Source: CBDFGS01 sp965247255 (lineage in GTDB: Bacteria > Chloroflexota > Dehalococcoidia > Lucifugimonadales > CAUZJF01). From it: a DNA stretch of 64,000 bases. This document shows, piece after piece, positions 17,609 to 26,663 of the stretch. The stretch is taken from positions 372,001 to 436,000 of the forward strand of contig CBDFGS010000008.1 in the NCBI GenBank assembly GCA_965247255.1. Reading direction: 5' to 3'. The first letter of the stretch is position 1, and each line of letters opens with the position of its first letter. A model generated the notes under the pieces. The model did no database searches. It was given only the letters and a program-made list of their open reading frames with translations, and had not been told where the DNA came from. A program made the translations under genes and the position numbers.

Positions 17609-17878
17609 TCACGCTGCCATCGAAGGCAGCGCCAAGAAGTAGTACGGAATATGCCAGGCGCCGGAAGCGCCCAGGTCGACGAGCGCCGTCCTCGTAAGCA
17701 CTCGCCTCACCACACCTTTTGTCCCGTAGTTCGGCCCGCCGGCGACTTTCCCGAGGTACATTACGCTCTGTCCGGGTATCACCTCTCGCAAGCCTACGCC
17801 GACATTTCGCCACGCAGGCTCGGGCATACCGGGCATCTCCAGTTGCCTCTTCCCTACTCGGTCAAGCGTCCCTACCAC
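17609..17878 (-). CDS. Small conserved-looking protein upstream of ftsZ
   Basis: I do not recognise a named family. The 89-residue protein has a beta-rich core (VMYLGKVAGGPNYGTKGVVRRVLTRTALVDLG), which looks like a small SH3/KOW-like barrel with many Gly and Val. It ends AWHIPYYFLALP. It lies 41 bases upstream of ftsZ on the same strand, directly after the regulated promoter at 17927-17956, so it is co-transcribed with ftsZ. Confidence 0.55.
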   Translation of the reverse strand: MVGTLDRVGKRQLEMPGMPEPAWRNVGVGLREVIPGQSVMYLGKVAGGPNYGTKGVVRRVLTRTALVDLGASGAWHIPYYFLALPSMAA

Positions 17879-17926
17879 TTCGATTTCCTCTTGCCGTTAA
17901 ACTATTTGTGAGATCTGTTTTAGAAC

Positions 17927-17956
17927 ATGTTAGAACAGAACGAGCGTTCTTGTCAA
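17927..17956 (-). promoter_or_regulatory. Sigma70-type promoter with SOS-box-like operator, driving ftsZ unit
   Basis: On the minus strand, TTGACA (17956-17951) and TAACAT (17932-17927) are separated by 18 bases. The spacer contains the perfect palindrome AGAACGCTCGTTCT (17937-17950), which matches GAAC-N4-GTTC, the LexA box known from Gram-positive bacteria. Two direct TTAGAACA units ten bases apart (17920-17927 and 17930-17937, plus strand) lie beside it. A repressor bound here would block RNA polymerase. LexA as the binder is inferred. Confidence 0.6.
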
Positions 17957-18007
17957 GTAGTTACTGCATCTTCCCACCGCGGGCTGCCTTGCTTATCGAG
18001 GCCCGGG

Positions 18008-18016
18008 TGCTACAAT
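18008..18016 (+). promoter_or_regulatory. Extended -10 promoter for otsB
   Basis: TGCTACAAT is the same extended -10 as before the FAH-family gene. It precedes otsB with no other gene between them and lies about 50 bases from the divergent ftsZ promoter. Confidence 0.45.
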
Positions 18017-18142
18017 CGTCACCGCATCCGAGACCAAGAGCACCACATGCCGCCTCTTCGGTAGGTGCACGGCATTCTGGTTTTGAACTCGCCGTCCGCG
18101 GTCGGTCCTATCCACGCCACGTCCTCGGACGCTCACACAACC

Positions 18143-19006
18143 ATGGACGATTCCACGCCCTCCCGCACGAGCCATCCACCCAACCTCCTCGACAGCCTCG
18201 ACGAGGTGTTGCAGGTGGCGTCGTCAGACCGGCTTGGCCTGATGTTGGACTTCGACGGTACCCTCTCGTCGATAGCTCCAACCCCGGAGGAAGCGACAAT
18301 ATCCCCCGCGGCGGCAGCCTCGCTGGCCCGGCTGGTGCGACGGCTGCCACTGGTCTGCGTGATCTCCGGAAGGTCCTTGCGTGACGTGCGAGACAAGGTA
18401 GCTGTGAACGGCGCAGTCTACGTCGGCAACCACGGAGCAGAGTACGGTGACGCGAGTGGGTACTGGGTGGCGCCCGAGGCGGAGCAGTATCGAGAAAGGG
18501 TCCACGACGTGCTCGAACAGCTCAGAGCCCAGGCCGACCTTCCCGGCCTTGTCTGGGACGATAAGCAGTACAGCGTCTCGGTCCACTATCGCCTGGCCGA
18601 AGACCCTGCCGCCGCCGCGCTAGCCCTCTCGGCCGCCCTCGAATCGGCCCGTGCCCAGGATGATCTCGATGTCTTCTGGGGCAAGATGGTCCTGGAGATT
18701 AGAGCCCCGGTCGGCACCCACAAGGGAGATGCGGTGCGCAGGCTCGTGCGCAGCCACGAACTCGACGCGGCGATCTACCTCGGAGACGACGTCACCGACG
18801 TGGACGCCCTCGAGGCCTTGGCGGAGCTGAGGAGCTCCGGCGCGATCGAGGCTGCAGGGATCGCCGTCGGCGGTGACGACTCGCCTAAAGAGCTACTAGC
18901 GGCGGCCGACTACTATGCCAATGGAGTCCCGCAGGTCGAGGCCTTCCTCGACTGGCTGGACGGCCTGTGGAGCAAAGCCTCGCTACGACGGGGAACCGCA
19001 CCCTGA
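18143..19006 (+). CDS. otsB: Trehalose-6-phosphate phosphatase
   Basis: OtsB removes the phosphate from trehalose 6-phosphate, the second step of trehalose synthesis for osmotic or stress protection. It is a HAD-superfamily enzyme. The nucleophile motif LDFDGT (Asp36, Asp38), the SGR motif and the GDDVTDVDAL metal motif are intact. At 287 residues it is of normal length. I prefer the ATG at 18143 because it leaves a usual N-terminal extension; a GTG at 18065 in the same frame is possible. The matching synthase gene lies just downstream on the opposite strand, so the two converge rather than form an operon. Confidence 0.9.
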   Translation: MDDSTPSRTSHPPNLLDSLDEVLQVASSDRLGLMLDFDGTLSSIAPTPEEATISPAAAASLARLVRRLPLVCVISGRSLRDVRDKVAVNGAVYVGNHGAEYGDASGYWVAPEAEQYRERVHDVLEQLRAQADLPGLVWDDKQYSVSVHYRLAEDPAAAALALSAALESARAQDDLDVFWGKMVLEIRAPVGTHKGDAVRRLVRSHELDAAIYLGDDVTDVDALEALAELRSSGAIEAAGIAVGGDDSPKELLAAADYYANGVPQVEAFLDWLDGLWSKASLRRGTAP

Positions 19007-19071
19007 TGTCGACGCTCCGGCCGGCGGTGCGCGGCTCCGCTTGCGGAGAGCACCGGTTGGTCTGACCTGAG

Positions 19072-20541
19072 CTACGGCCTCTTCAGATCGGCAAGGAACG
19101 CATCAGCCCAGGCGGTCGCGGTGAAAGAGCTGACGGAGCCCATGAGGGCGAGCCACCTCTCGCGCCGCTCCCGTCTCGACATAGTCAGCGCCCTGTAGAT
19201 CGCCGACGCTGTGCCGTCTACGTCGTGAGGGTTGACGATCAACGCCTCCCTTAGGGACTCGGCGGCGCCACAGAACCTGGAGAGCACCAGCACCCCAGGG
19301 TCGTCGCCCTGTGAAGCTACAAACTCCTTGGCCACCAGGTTCATGCCGTCCCGCAGCGGCGTAACCAGTCCCACCTCCGCCTCCCGGTAGAGCCGCGCGA
19401 GCTCTTTGGCGTCGAGGGAACGGTACAGGTAACGGATAGGCGTCCAGTCTGCCTCGGAGAAGCGGCCGTTTATGCGGCCCACGAGCTGGTCGACCTCTTC
19501 CTTCTCACGGATGTACTCGGGCACTCTGCTCCTCGACGGCGTCGATACTTGTAGATAGGTGACCTTGCGTCTCAGGGAGGGCCTGTCGACCAGAAGCTGC
19601 TCGAATGCCTTCATCCGGAGAGGGATGCCTTTCGTGTAGTCCAGTCGATCGACTCCCAGAATAAGCCGCTGGGGCGGGACATCTCCCGCCGCGGTATTCA
19701 GGAGCGACCCGCCCGAACCACCTGACGGCGCTTTGTAGCGGGCAGGCTCTATCCCAACCGGGTACACCCCAACGCGCAGCGAGGTGTCCTCGTGGACGAA
19801 GGTCCCCTCCCCGATTGTGCCGCTGATTCCACCTATCTCCGTGTGAAGGGCCTCGATGGCGTTACGCAGGTCCTGCCTCGTCTGAAACCCGACGAGGTCG
19901 TATTGCATCATCGCCTCGAGGACCTGGCGGGACCAGGGGAGGATGGCGAAGACGCTCGCCGGCGGGAACGGGGAGTGCAGGAAGAAACCGACCTTACCAG
20001 ACCAGCCTAGTTGCCGTAGCTCCTGTCCGATATGAAACAGCTGAAAGTCGTGCACCCACACCACGTCGTCCGGCTGGAGAAGGGAGTAGAGCGCGGCGGC
20101 GAATCTACGATTAACACGGCGGAAGGCCCCGTAGCTGTCACGGCGTATCGTTACACGCTCGGTAAAGCTGTGGAGCAGCGGCCACAGAGTCCGGTTCGCG
20201 AAGCCTAAGTAGTAGAGACTTAGGTCGTCCTGAGACAGGTCGAGTGTCGCGAGTTGGACACGACCTAGGGTAGAGGTCTTTGGCGTTTGGTCGGGCCTGC
20301 GCTCGGAGCCTGCGCCACTCCAACCGAACCACAGACCCCCGAGCTTTTCAACCACCGGTGAGACAGCGCTGAGGAGACCGCCAACCGGCGCCAGCCTCCT
20401 GCTCGTCTCACCGCGGGCGGGCGGATGGGGAGGCGCCCGGTTCGATATGACTACCAGACGGCCGCCGTTCTCCGACTCCTCTTTCGCTGCCACAGGTCTG
20501 GCCCCCGCCTCTATCCTCCACACGGGCGACTCGCGCGCCAT
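19072..20541 (-). CDS. otsA: Trehalose-6-phosphate synthase
   Basis: OtsA joins UDP-glucose (or a related donor) to glucose 6-phosphate. The 489 residues show the GT20 family blocks: GGL...W-x-GWSG near the N-terminus, WVHDFQL, FFLHSPFPP, the LGVDRLDYTKGIP motif and the DGMNLVAKEF motif near the C-terminus. These cover the donor and acceptor sites. About 30 residues precede the first conserved block (LVVISNRAP), so the true start may be slightly internal. It converges with otsB and together they give a complete OtsAB route. Confidence 0.93.
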   Translation of the reverse strand: MARESPVWRIEAGARPVAAKEESENGGRLVVISNRAPPHPPARGETSRRLAPVGGLLSAVSPVVEKLGGLWFGWSGAGSERRPDQTPKTSTLGRVQLATLDLSQDDLSLYYLGFANRTLWPLLHSFTERVTIRRDSYGAFRRVNRRFAAALYSLLQPDDVVWVHDFQLFHIGQELRQLGWSGKVGFFLHSPFPPASVFAILPWSRQVLEAMMQYDLVGFQTRQDLRNAIEALHTEIGGISGTIGEGTFVHEDTSLRVGVYPVGIEPARYKAPSGGSGGSLLNTAAGDVPPQRLILGVDRLDYTKGIPLRMKAFEQLLVDRPSLRRKVTYLQVSTPSRSRVPEYIREKEEVDQLVGRINGRFSEADWTPIRYLYRSLDAKELARLYREAEVGLVTPLRDGMNLVAKEFVASQGDDPGVLVLSRFCGAAESLREALIVNPHDVDGTASAIYRALTMSRRERRERWLALMGSVSSFTATAWADAFLADLKRP

Positions 20542-20869
20542 CTACCGAGGCAAAAGAATCAGCGAATCACGGGCGGAATCAGGTTGAACAACCGGTCTCC
20601 ACCCTACCTCACCCCCGTCGGAAAAGCCCTGCTGAGTGCGATCGTCGAGGCGAAAACGCGACACGCCGCAATCGTGATGTGGGGGCCCGCCCCGACCGTC
20701 GGCCACAACCCACCCACAGCCTTGTTATGCGGCGCTCGGTGTGCCACGGAAGGTAGCATACCTATCTGGCAGAGTCAATCTTCCGCCAGCTATGGGGTGA
20801 CCAACGCGGCTAGTCTGAAAAGGCGCTTTTCCACGTTGGAAGATGTTCGGGCCGTCGCCGCCGTATCCG
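20542..20869. other. Intergenic stretch without a recognised gene
   Basis: This 328-bp stretch lies between the start of otsA and the end of the ABC transporter operon. I see no conserved reading frame, tRNA or strong terminator. It must contain the otsA promoter. Confidence 0.4.
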
Positions 20870-21892
20870 CTACACTCGATAGCAAGCCGCCAGATGCCCG
20901 CCGCCCTTGTCCTCCAGGGGCGGATGCGGGCTCGTCCTGCAGACCTCCTCCCGAATGGGACAGCGGTCGTAGAATCGGCAGATCGGCGGAGGGTCCACCG
21001 GGCGCGTGACTCCGCCCTCGATCTCTACCGGCGGGCGTTTGACCGTCGGGTCCGGGACGGGCACGGCAGACAGGAGCGCCTTGGTATACGGATGCAGAGG
21101 GTCATGCAGTAAATCCTCCGTCTCCGCCATCTCCACTATCTTGCCCAGGTACATCACGGCAATGCGCCCGCACATATACCTCGCCACAGCCAGGTCGTGG
21201 GTGATGTATAGGTAGCTCACCTCCAGGCGCTCGGCGAGATCGGTCATGAGCCTCATGATCCCAGTGCGGATTGAGACATCCAGCATGGATGTGGGCTCGT
21301 CGGCCACCACGAACGAGGGCTCGATGACCAGCGCCCTGGCAATCGCCACTCTCTGGCGCTGTCCCCCCGAAAGCTCGTGAGGGTACCGGAACAAGAATGA
21401 TACGGCCGGGGTTAGGCCCACCAGTTCCAGTAGCTCTGTAACGCGCTCCCGTCTCTCCGCCGGTCTACCGACTCTCTGGACGACAAGCGGCTCGGCTACG
21501 GTGTCGAAGATCGTGCGCCGCGGATTCATCGACTCGTAAGGGTCCTGGAAGATCATCTGGACCCTTCGCCTGAACGCCGTCAGTGCTTTTCCTTTTCTGG
21601 GCGCGATGTCGGCGAGCTCGTCGTGTTCGTCTGTGAACAGGACGCGGCCGCTTGAAGGCTCCAGTAGCTTGACAAGCAACTTGCCGGTCGTGGTCTTTCC
21701 ACAACCCGACTCGCCCACGAGGCCCAGGCTCTCCTGCCTGCCAATCTCGAATGAGACCCCGTCCACCGCGTGAACGAAACTCTTTCCCGTGCGGAAGACG
21801 CCGCGGGAGACGGGGAAACGCTTGGTGAGCTCCTCTACCCTGGCGAGGCTCCTGTCGTTGGACTTGGCTGAGTCGACGTTATATTCGACCAA
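20870..21892 (-). CDS. Oligopeptide/dipeptide ABC transporter ATP-binding protein (OppF/DppF type)
   Basis: The 340-residue ATPase drives import of a peptide or similar solute with its partner at 21902. Walker A (GESGCGKTT), the signature LSGGQRQRVAIARAL, Walker B (VVADEPTSMLD) and the switch His in ITHDLAV are present. The C-terminal extension has the cysteine pattern CRFYDRCPIREEVC of the OppD/OppF group, which in some members binds an iron-sulfur cluster. It is the last gene of the permease-ATPase operon reading leftward from the IS1380 copy. Confidence 0.9.
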   Translation of the reverse strand: MVEYNVDSAKSNDRSLARVEELTKRFPVSRGVFRTGKSFVHAVDGVSFEIGRQESLGLVGESGCGKTTTGKLLVKLLEPSSGRVLFTDEHDELADIAPRKGKALTAFRRRVQMIFQDPYESMNPRRTIFDTVAEPLVVQRVGRPAERRERVTELLELVGLTPAVSFLFRYPHELSGGQRQRVAIARALVIEPSFVVADEPTSMLDVSIRTGIMRLMTDLAERLEVSYLYITHDLAVARYMCGRIAVMYLGKIVEMAETEDLLHDPLHPYTKALLSAVPVPDPTVKRPPVEIEGGVTRPVDPPPICRFYDRCPIREEVCRTSPHPPLEDKGGGHLAACYRV

Positions 21893-21901
21893 GGTTATCG
21901 G

Positions 21902-22861
21902 TCACCCGATCGGATTCCAGCAGACCGCCCAGTGGTCCCCACGCTCGACGATCGGCGGCTCCTCACTGCGGCACTGGTCGGTGGCGTAGGGACATCGGGG
22001 GTGAAACCGGCAACCCGCCGGCGGGTCGATCAGACTTGGTGGCTCCGCCGGCAGAGTATCCAGCTCGCGCTTCGGGCCGGTTACTCTTGGGAAGGCGGAC
22101 ATCAGCGCCTCGGTGTAGGGGTGGATAGGTCGCCGGAACACCTCGGCGGTGCCGCCCATCTCAACTATCCTGCCTGCGTACATGACTCCCACCGCGTCGC
22201 TTACCTCAGCTATCACGCCCATGTCGTGAGAGATGTAGACCATCCCCATGTCAAGCCGCCTTTGAAGTTCGCGAATCTCGCGCAGTATCCTGTCCTGGAC
22301 GATCACGTCGAGCGCAGTGGTCGGCTCGTCGGCGATTATCACGTCCGGCTCGCACGCCAGGGCCATGGCGATCACAGCTCTCTGCTTCATGCCTCCGCTG
22401 AGCTCGTGCGGATATCGTGCGGCCAGAGCTGCATCCAGACCCACCATATCGAACAGGTCCGCGATACGTTGGTGCACCTCGTCGCGGGACATGGCTTGAT
22501 GCGTGTCCAGCGCCTCGGCGATCTGGTCGCCCACCTTGTAGACAGGGTTGAGTGAGTTCATCGCGGCCTGGAACACCATCGAGATCCGGTTCCAGCGGTA
22601 GCGCCGCATCCCCGCCTCATCGAGGGGGAACAGGTCGACACCGTCCATGTGAACGCGGCCGCTAATCAGACGGCCGTTGTCGGGTAGGAGCTTCAGGATA
22701 GCGATGGCGATCGAGGTCTTCCCCGAACCGGACTCCCCAACCAGTCCGAGAGTCTGGCCACGAGAGACGGAAAACGACACGCCGTCGACCGCCCTGACCG
22801 GTCCCTGCCGGGTCTCGTACTGCATCGTCAAGTCCTCGACCGACAGCACAGGGGCGTTCAC
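21902..22861 (-). CDS. Oligopeptide/dipeptide ABC transporter ATP-binding protein (OppD/DppD type)
   Basis: This is the partner ATPase of 319 residues. It has Walker A (GESGSGKTS), the signature LSGGMKQRAVIAMAL, Walker B (VIIADEPTTALD), the switch His in ISHDMGV, and the C-terminal CRFHPRCPYATDQC cysteine motif. Its ATG overlaps the stop of the permease gene by four bases, and the next ATPase starts 9 bases after it, so the genes are tightly coupled. Confidence 0.9.
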   Translation of the reverse strand: MNAPVLSVEDLTMQYETRQGPVRAVDGVSFSVSRGQTLGLVGESGSGKTSIAIAILKLLPDNGRLISGRVHMDGVDLFPLDEAGMRRYRWNRISMVFQAAMNSLNPVYKVGDQIAEALDTHQAMSRDEVHQRIADLFDMVGLDAALAARYPHELSGGMKQRAVIAMALACEPDVIIADEPTTALDVIVQDRILREIRELQRRLDMGMVYISHDMGVIAEVSDAVGVMYAGRIVEMGGTAEVFRRPIHPYTEALMSAFPRVTGPKRELDTLPAEPPSLIDPPAGCRFHPRCPYATDQCRSEEPPIVERGDHWAVCWNPIG

Positions 22862-23805
22862 GATCGCCTAAGCCTCGGGTTCACGATCTCGTCGAAGGCC
22901 CGCCCAACCAGATAGGCGGAGGAGCACAGTAGCGTGATCGACAGGCTGGCGGGAAACACGAGCCACCAGAACTCGCCCACCCGCAAGTGATATCCGAACG
23001 ACTTGGTGGTATGAATCATGATCCCCCAGCTCATCCGAATGTCCAGAAGGCCAAGGAACGAGAGGACCGCTTCCGTGAATATCGCGGTAGTCACCGTGAA
23101 CATCATGTAGAGGAAAGAGAGGGGCACCAGGTTCGGTATGATGTGCCGGAAGATGATGTGAAAGTGGCTTCCGCCGGCAACCCTGGCCGCCTCGACGTAA
23201 GGCTTGACCGTGATCGAAAGGGCTTGCGACTTTAGGACCACCCCTGTCGCGCCGAAACCGCCGAGAACGCCGATGATCAGCGCGAGCTGGAACAGCTCCA
23301 CCCCGAACAGAGCGCTAAGCACCACCAGAAGCGAGATGACCGGCATCATTATGATGATGTCCGCGAGCCTCATGAGCACCGCGTCGACGATGCCGCCAAA
23401 GTAGGCCGACACCGCCCCAACCGCCGTGCCAATACCCACCGTGACCAGCGCGGCGACCAGCCCCAGAAAGAACTCCGAACGCGCGCTCCACATAAGCTGG
23501 CTGAGCACATCACGGCCTATCGGGTCCGTGCCGAGCGGATGCCTGAAGCTGGGCGGAGCGGGCTGGCTTGGCTCGTCGTAGGCGTACCCCGCAACTGGAT
23601 CGTACGTCTCCGAGTCCCAGACCGTGCTCATCAGCACGGGGTGCGCGGCTGCCAGAAGGGCGTAGAAGGCGATGATGCCCACGCCGATCAAGCCAATTCG
23701 GGTCTGTACGAAGAGTCCCCAGTTCTCGCCGAGGACCCGAAGGAAAAGTGCGAGCCTTACCCGCCAAAGCGAGTCGATCTCCACCGGCTGGGCGGCGTCG
23801 ACCAT
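22858..23805 (-). CDS. Peptide ABC transporter permease (DppC/OppC type)
   Basis: This inner-membrane subunit of about 315 residues has six membrane helices. It carries the N-terminal DppC hallmark HPLGTDPIGRDVLSQLMWSARSEF and the ATPase-docking loop with AARVAGGSHFHIIFRHIIPN (EAA motif). I set the start at the ATG at 23805, which overlaps the stop of the upstream permease by one base. A reading frame stays open much further to the right but there only shadows the other permease gene. Confidence 0.9.
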   Translation of the reverse strand: MVDAAQPVEIDSLWRVRLALFLRVLGENWGLFVQTRIGLIGVGIIAFYALLAAAHPVLMSTVWDSETYDPVAGYAYDEPSQPAPPSFRHPLGTDPIGRDVLSQLMWSARSEFFLGLVAALVTVGIGTAVGAVSAYFGGIVDAVLMRLADIIIMMPVISLLVVLSALFGVELFQLALIIGVLGGFGATGVVLKSQALSITVKPYVEAARVAGGSHFHIIFRHIIPNLVPLSFLYMMFTVTTAIFTEAVLSFLGLLDIRMSWGIMIHTTKSFGYHLRVGEFWWLVFPASLSITLLCSSAYLVGRAFDEIVNPRLRRS

Positions 23806-24549
23806 CAGTACCTGATCCTGGGATCGAGGTACGTATACAGGATGTCCGCGGCCAGGTGGGCGAGCAAGACAAATATCCCTGTGAACACGAATGCCCCGAC
23901 GGCAAGTGGAACGTCCTCTTTGAGGGCGGAATCGACCAGCGTCTGTCCCATGCCCGGCCAAGAGAAGATGGACTCGATGATCACACCGCCGTCCATCGCG
24001 AAGGCCATGCTGAAGGCGAAGCTGGTTACGATGGGTAGCATAGCGTTTCGGGCCACGTGTCGATCCCGGACCACCTTGTCGGGCAGACCCTTGGCCCTGG
24101 CCGTGAGCACGTAGTCCTCCCGCATCGTCTCCAGCATGCTGTTCCTGGTCAACAGCATTGTGCCCGCGAACGAGATGGCCGTCAGCGTCCCGACCGGCAA
24201 GACCATGTGCCTCACGATATCGAAGGCCAGGTAGCCCACGCCGGAGACCTTCCACGCCAGCAGCATCGCCGCAACCGAAACGAAGGCGGCAGCGGGGACG
24301 AGCCACCGAACGCCGCCAAAGCGCAGCCGTCTCGACGCGACTAGCGCCACTAAGACGACCACAGACACAGCGACGCCCGTGGCTAGCATCCTTTGAAAGA
24401 CGTAGTTGGAGTCGACGGCAGCGTCACTCCATAGGCTCGGCTCGAGGAACATATTGAGGGGAAACCACCCAAGCTTGACGGCGAATATCCAGGCGATCAT
24501 CAGGCCGAACCAGGGCGTGAACACGGTGTAGAGGCCCACGCCGCCTAAG
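23805..24549 (-). pseudogene. Peptide ABC transporter permease (DppB/OppB type), 5' end removed at IS1380
   Basis: About 247 codons remain. The C-terminal two-thirds of a DppB-type permease are intact, including the GLPDKVVRDRHVARNAMLP EAA loop and the closing ILYTYLDPRIRY. The N-terminal part with the first helices is missing: native sequence stops at 24549, exactly at the terminal repeat of the IS1380 copy. A GTG inside the repeat (24560) could restart translation but would not restore the lost helices. No second copy of the 5' part is in the window. The downstream permease and ATPase genes are intact, which suggests the loss is recent. Confidence 0.85.
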
Positions 24550-26253
24550 CCCGAATCCACCGAAGGACACCGATGGACGGCGTGAGGGCAGCGGAAGGGG
24601 GTGGGTGAGGGAGCTACAGGGGAGATGGCCTGGGGTCTTGGGGTAGATGGGAGGCCGGCGGGCGGTCTTCAGTGGCCGCACAGGGCCCCTAAGGCCCTAT
24701 GCGGGAGTTGCGATGCGCGGGAAGGCGAGAGGATACGCAGCAGGGGACTCTCGCGACCGGGGTGGCGCGAGATTGCGGGGACGTTGGGTCAGTTGCAGGC
24801 TGGCCGTCAGGCCGGGAACGGAATGGCTTGCAGCCGGGCCAAGGCGCGAGTGAACTGGGTTTCCCAAGGCCAGCGCCGGGGGAGATGCAAAGTGAGGCGG
24901 CGCGCCGAGCGGGTGATCCGTCCCACCAGAGCGAAGACCCGCCGCCTGAGGGTCTTGGTGATCACGGTCCGCTCGCCCAGACCAATCCGCGCCGTCCAGC
25001 GGGCCAGGTTATGCGCCATCACCTGGACCGCCAGCCAGGCGCCGTTGGCGGCGAAGCGCGCCGACGGCATGTGGTTCAGCCCGACGCCGTACTTGAGGTC
25101 GCGTATGGCGTTCTCGACCTCGGCGTGGCGGCGATGATCGGCCTCCAGTTCCAGCGTCTCCCCATCGCGGTCGGTGATGAAGGCGTGATAGCTGTATCTG
25201 GCGAAGAGGGCGAGCTGGGAACCGGGCGTCGGCTTCACCCGCCGGACAATGAGCCGCACCGGCGCGGCGTCCGGCTTGGTCTGGAACGGGGTGTAAGTCG
25301 TCTCGGCGACATCGGCGGCGCCGTCCATCCAGTAGGGAATGGGAGTCCAGTCCTCCTCTGGTATCGCCTCGATCAGATCCCGCAGCCTGGCGCGCTGGCG
25401 GATGGTGATAGAGAAGCGGACATCCATTTCCCGGCAGGCGGCAACGACAGTGTGGGCGTAGAAGCCGCTGTCGGCCCGCACCGTGAGTTGTCCCCTGGCC
25501 CCGCCGTAGCGCACCCGCCCCACCGTCTCACGCAGGAAGTGGGCGGCGCCACGGGCGGTGTTGGCCCGGCCCTCGCGCAGCCGGGACATCAGCACCTCGC
25601 CGGTGCCGGCGGCAATGGCCAGCAGCGGGTGATAGCCGCGGGCGCCGGTATAGCCGTGGTGGCGCGCTCCCTCCTTGGCCAGTCCATAGGTCTCGCAGAT
25701 GGTCGAGTCCAGGTCGATGGTCAGGGGCGAGTCGCCGGGTCCGGCCCCAGCGGCCCAGGCCCGGGCCAACAACTGGCGGCTCACGCGGTCGAGTTGACGG
25801 ACATGCCCCCACCGGAAGCTGCGCAGGAAGGTCCCCAGGGTGGATGGCGCCTTGACCACGCAGCCTAGAACACCAACCGTCCCACCAGCGCGCAGCGCAT
25901 CGGCGTCGTCGATGCAGTCGCCGCCTGCCAGCGCGGAAGCGACCAGCGTCAGCATCTTGTCCCCAGTGTTCGCCCGTCCCGGCGCTCCGCCGAGGTCAAG
26001 GTGATGGTCGACGAGTTCCCGCAGGCCCAGGTGCCGGGCTAGGGTGGCCGGCAGGAGCAGGCCGGCATTGGCCACCAGGCGATGGTCGTCAAAGAGGATG
26101 CGGATACGGTCGGGTTTGTTCTGTGGCAGCATCTATTGGGTGCTCCTTGTTTCCGGGCGGGTTTCTGTTCCAAAACCATTATCCCAGATTCAGAGGAGCA
26201 CCCGCTGGCTTCTTCAAGGGCTGTCCCCAAGGCCGTCCTTCGGTGGATTCGGG
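24550..26253 (-). mobile_element. IS1380-family insertion sequence, copy 1
   Basis: The element is bounded by perfect 19-bp inverted repeats CCCGAATCCACCGAAGGAC (24550-24568) and its complement (26235-26253), with one transposase gene between them. The flanking bases differ (CTAAG on the left, TTTAG on the right), so there is no target duplication. This fits a deletion or recombination after insertion and the loss of the dppB 5' end. Confidence 0.9.
24807..26132 (-). CDS. IS1380-family transposase (copy 1)
   Basis: This 441-residue DDE transposase moves the element by cut-and-paste. The catalytic acidic residues can be placed in TIDLDSTICETYG, VRADSGFY and HAEVENAIRDLKYG, with the IS1380-type spacing. 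The N-terminal part begins MLPQNKPDRIRILFDDHRLVANAG. It is full length and shows no frameshift. The protein is highly similar to the one at 55835-57160, with scattered substitutions, so the two copies are not a very recent duplication. Confidence 0.93.
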   Translation of the reverse strand: MLPQNKPDRIRILFDDHRLVANAGLLLPATLARHLGLRELVDHHLDLGGAPGRANTGDKMLTLVASALAGGDCIDDADALRAGGTVGVLGCVVKAPSTLGTFLRSFRWGHVRQLDRVSRQLLARAWAAGAGPGDSPLTIDLDSTICETYGLAKEGARHHGYTGARGYHPLLAIAAGTGEVLMSRLREGRANTARGAAHFLRETVGRVRYGGARGQLTVRADSGFYAHTVVAACREMDVRFSITIRQRARLRDLIEAIPEEDWTPIPYWMDGAADVAETTYTPFQTKPDAAPVRLIVRRVKPTPGSQLALFARYSYHAFITDRDGETLELEADHRRHAEVENAIRDLKYGVGLNHMPSARFAANGAWLAVQVMAHNLARWTARIGLGERTVITKTLRRRVFALVGRITRSARRLTLHLPRRWPWETQFTRALARLQAIPFPA

Positions 26254-26587
26254 TTTAGGGGTCTCCGAGGAGCGCCCAACAAGAAGGAGGGACGTTTTGG
26301 CCGAAATCGAAACAAGCAATCGCGACAACGGCTCCCTTGTACTGAAACGGCGAAGCGTTGACGGCTGGTGCTTTCCAACCGTCGAGTTCTCCGATAACCT
26401 CAAACCCCTGTTGGTGCGTGTATCTGGAGACATCCAGAACTGGAGCCAAGGCACAAAAGAAGGAAAGAGGAAGCGAAATAAATGGCGAAGGGATGTGGCA
26501 ACCGAGGTTATGAAAAAGAGGGATGGAGAGCCGTGGCCTGAGCGTCCTATCTACGCTGTTTCGCTAGGTCTCCGTTTCTATAAAAAG

Positions 26588-26600
26588 AAAAGGGGCTTAG
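26588..26600 (+). repeat. 13-bp direct repeat AAAAGGGGCTTAG, left copy
   Basis: This copy is identical to 27352-27364. Together they bound the 764-bp insert in the RusA-like gene, either as a target duplication or as a recombination site. Confidence 0.75.
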
Positions 26601-26663
26601 TAGCCAAGTCGGCTGAGCGAAAGAATAAGCTCACAATACTAGGTCGGAATAGGAGGCATTCAA

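Noticed and set aside
23806..24306. Open frame extending the DppC permease upstream by 167 codons
   Set aside because: It lies wholly inside the DppB-type permease in another frame, has arginine/glycine-rich shadow composition, and DppC has its own start overlapping the DppB stop.
24807..26132. Plus-strand frames over both IS1380 transposases
   Set aside because: They overlap a complete transposase in the other direction, and the same shadow frame appears over both copies.
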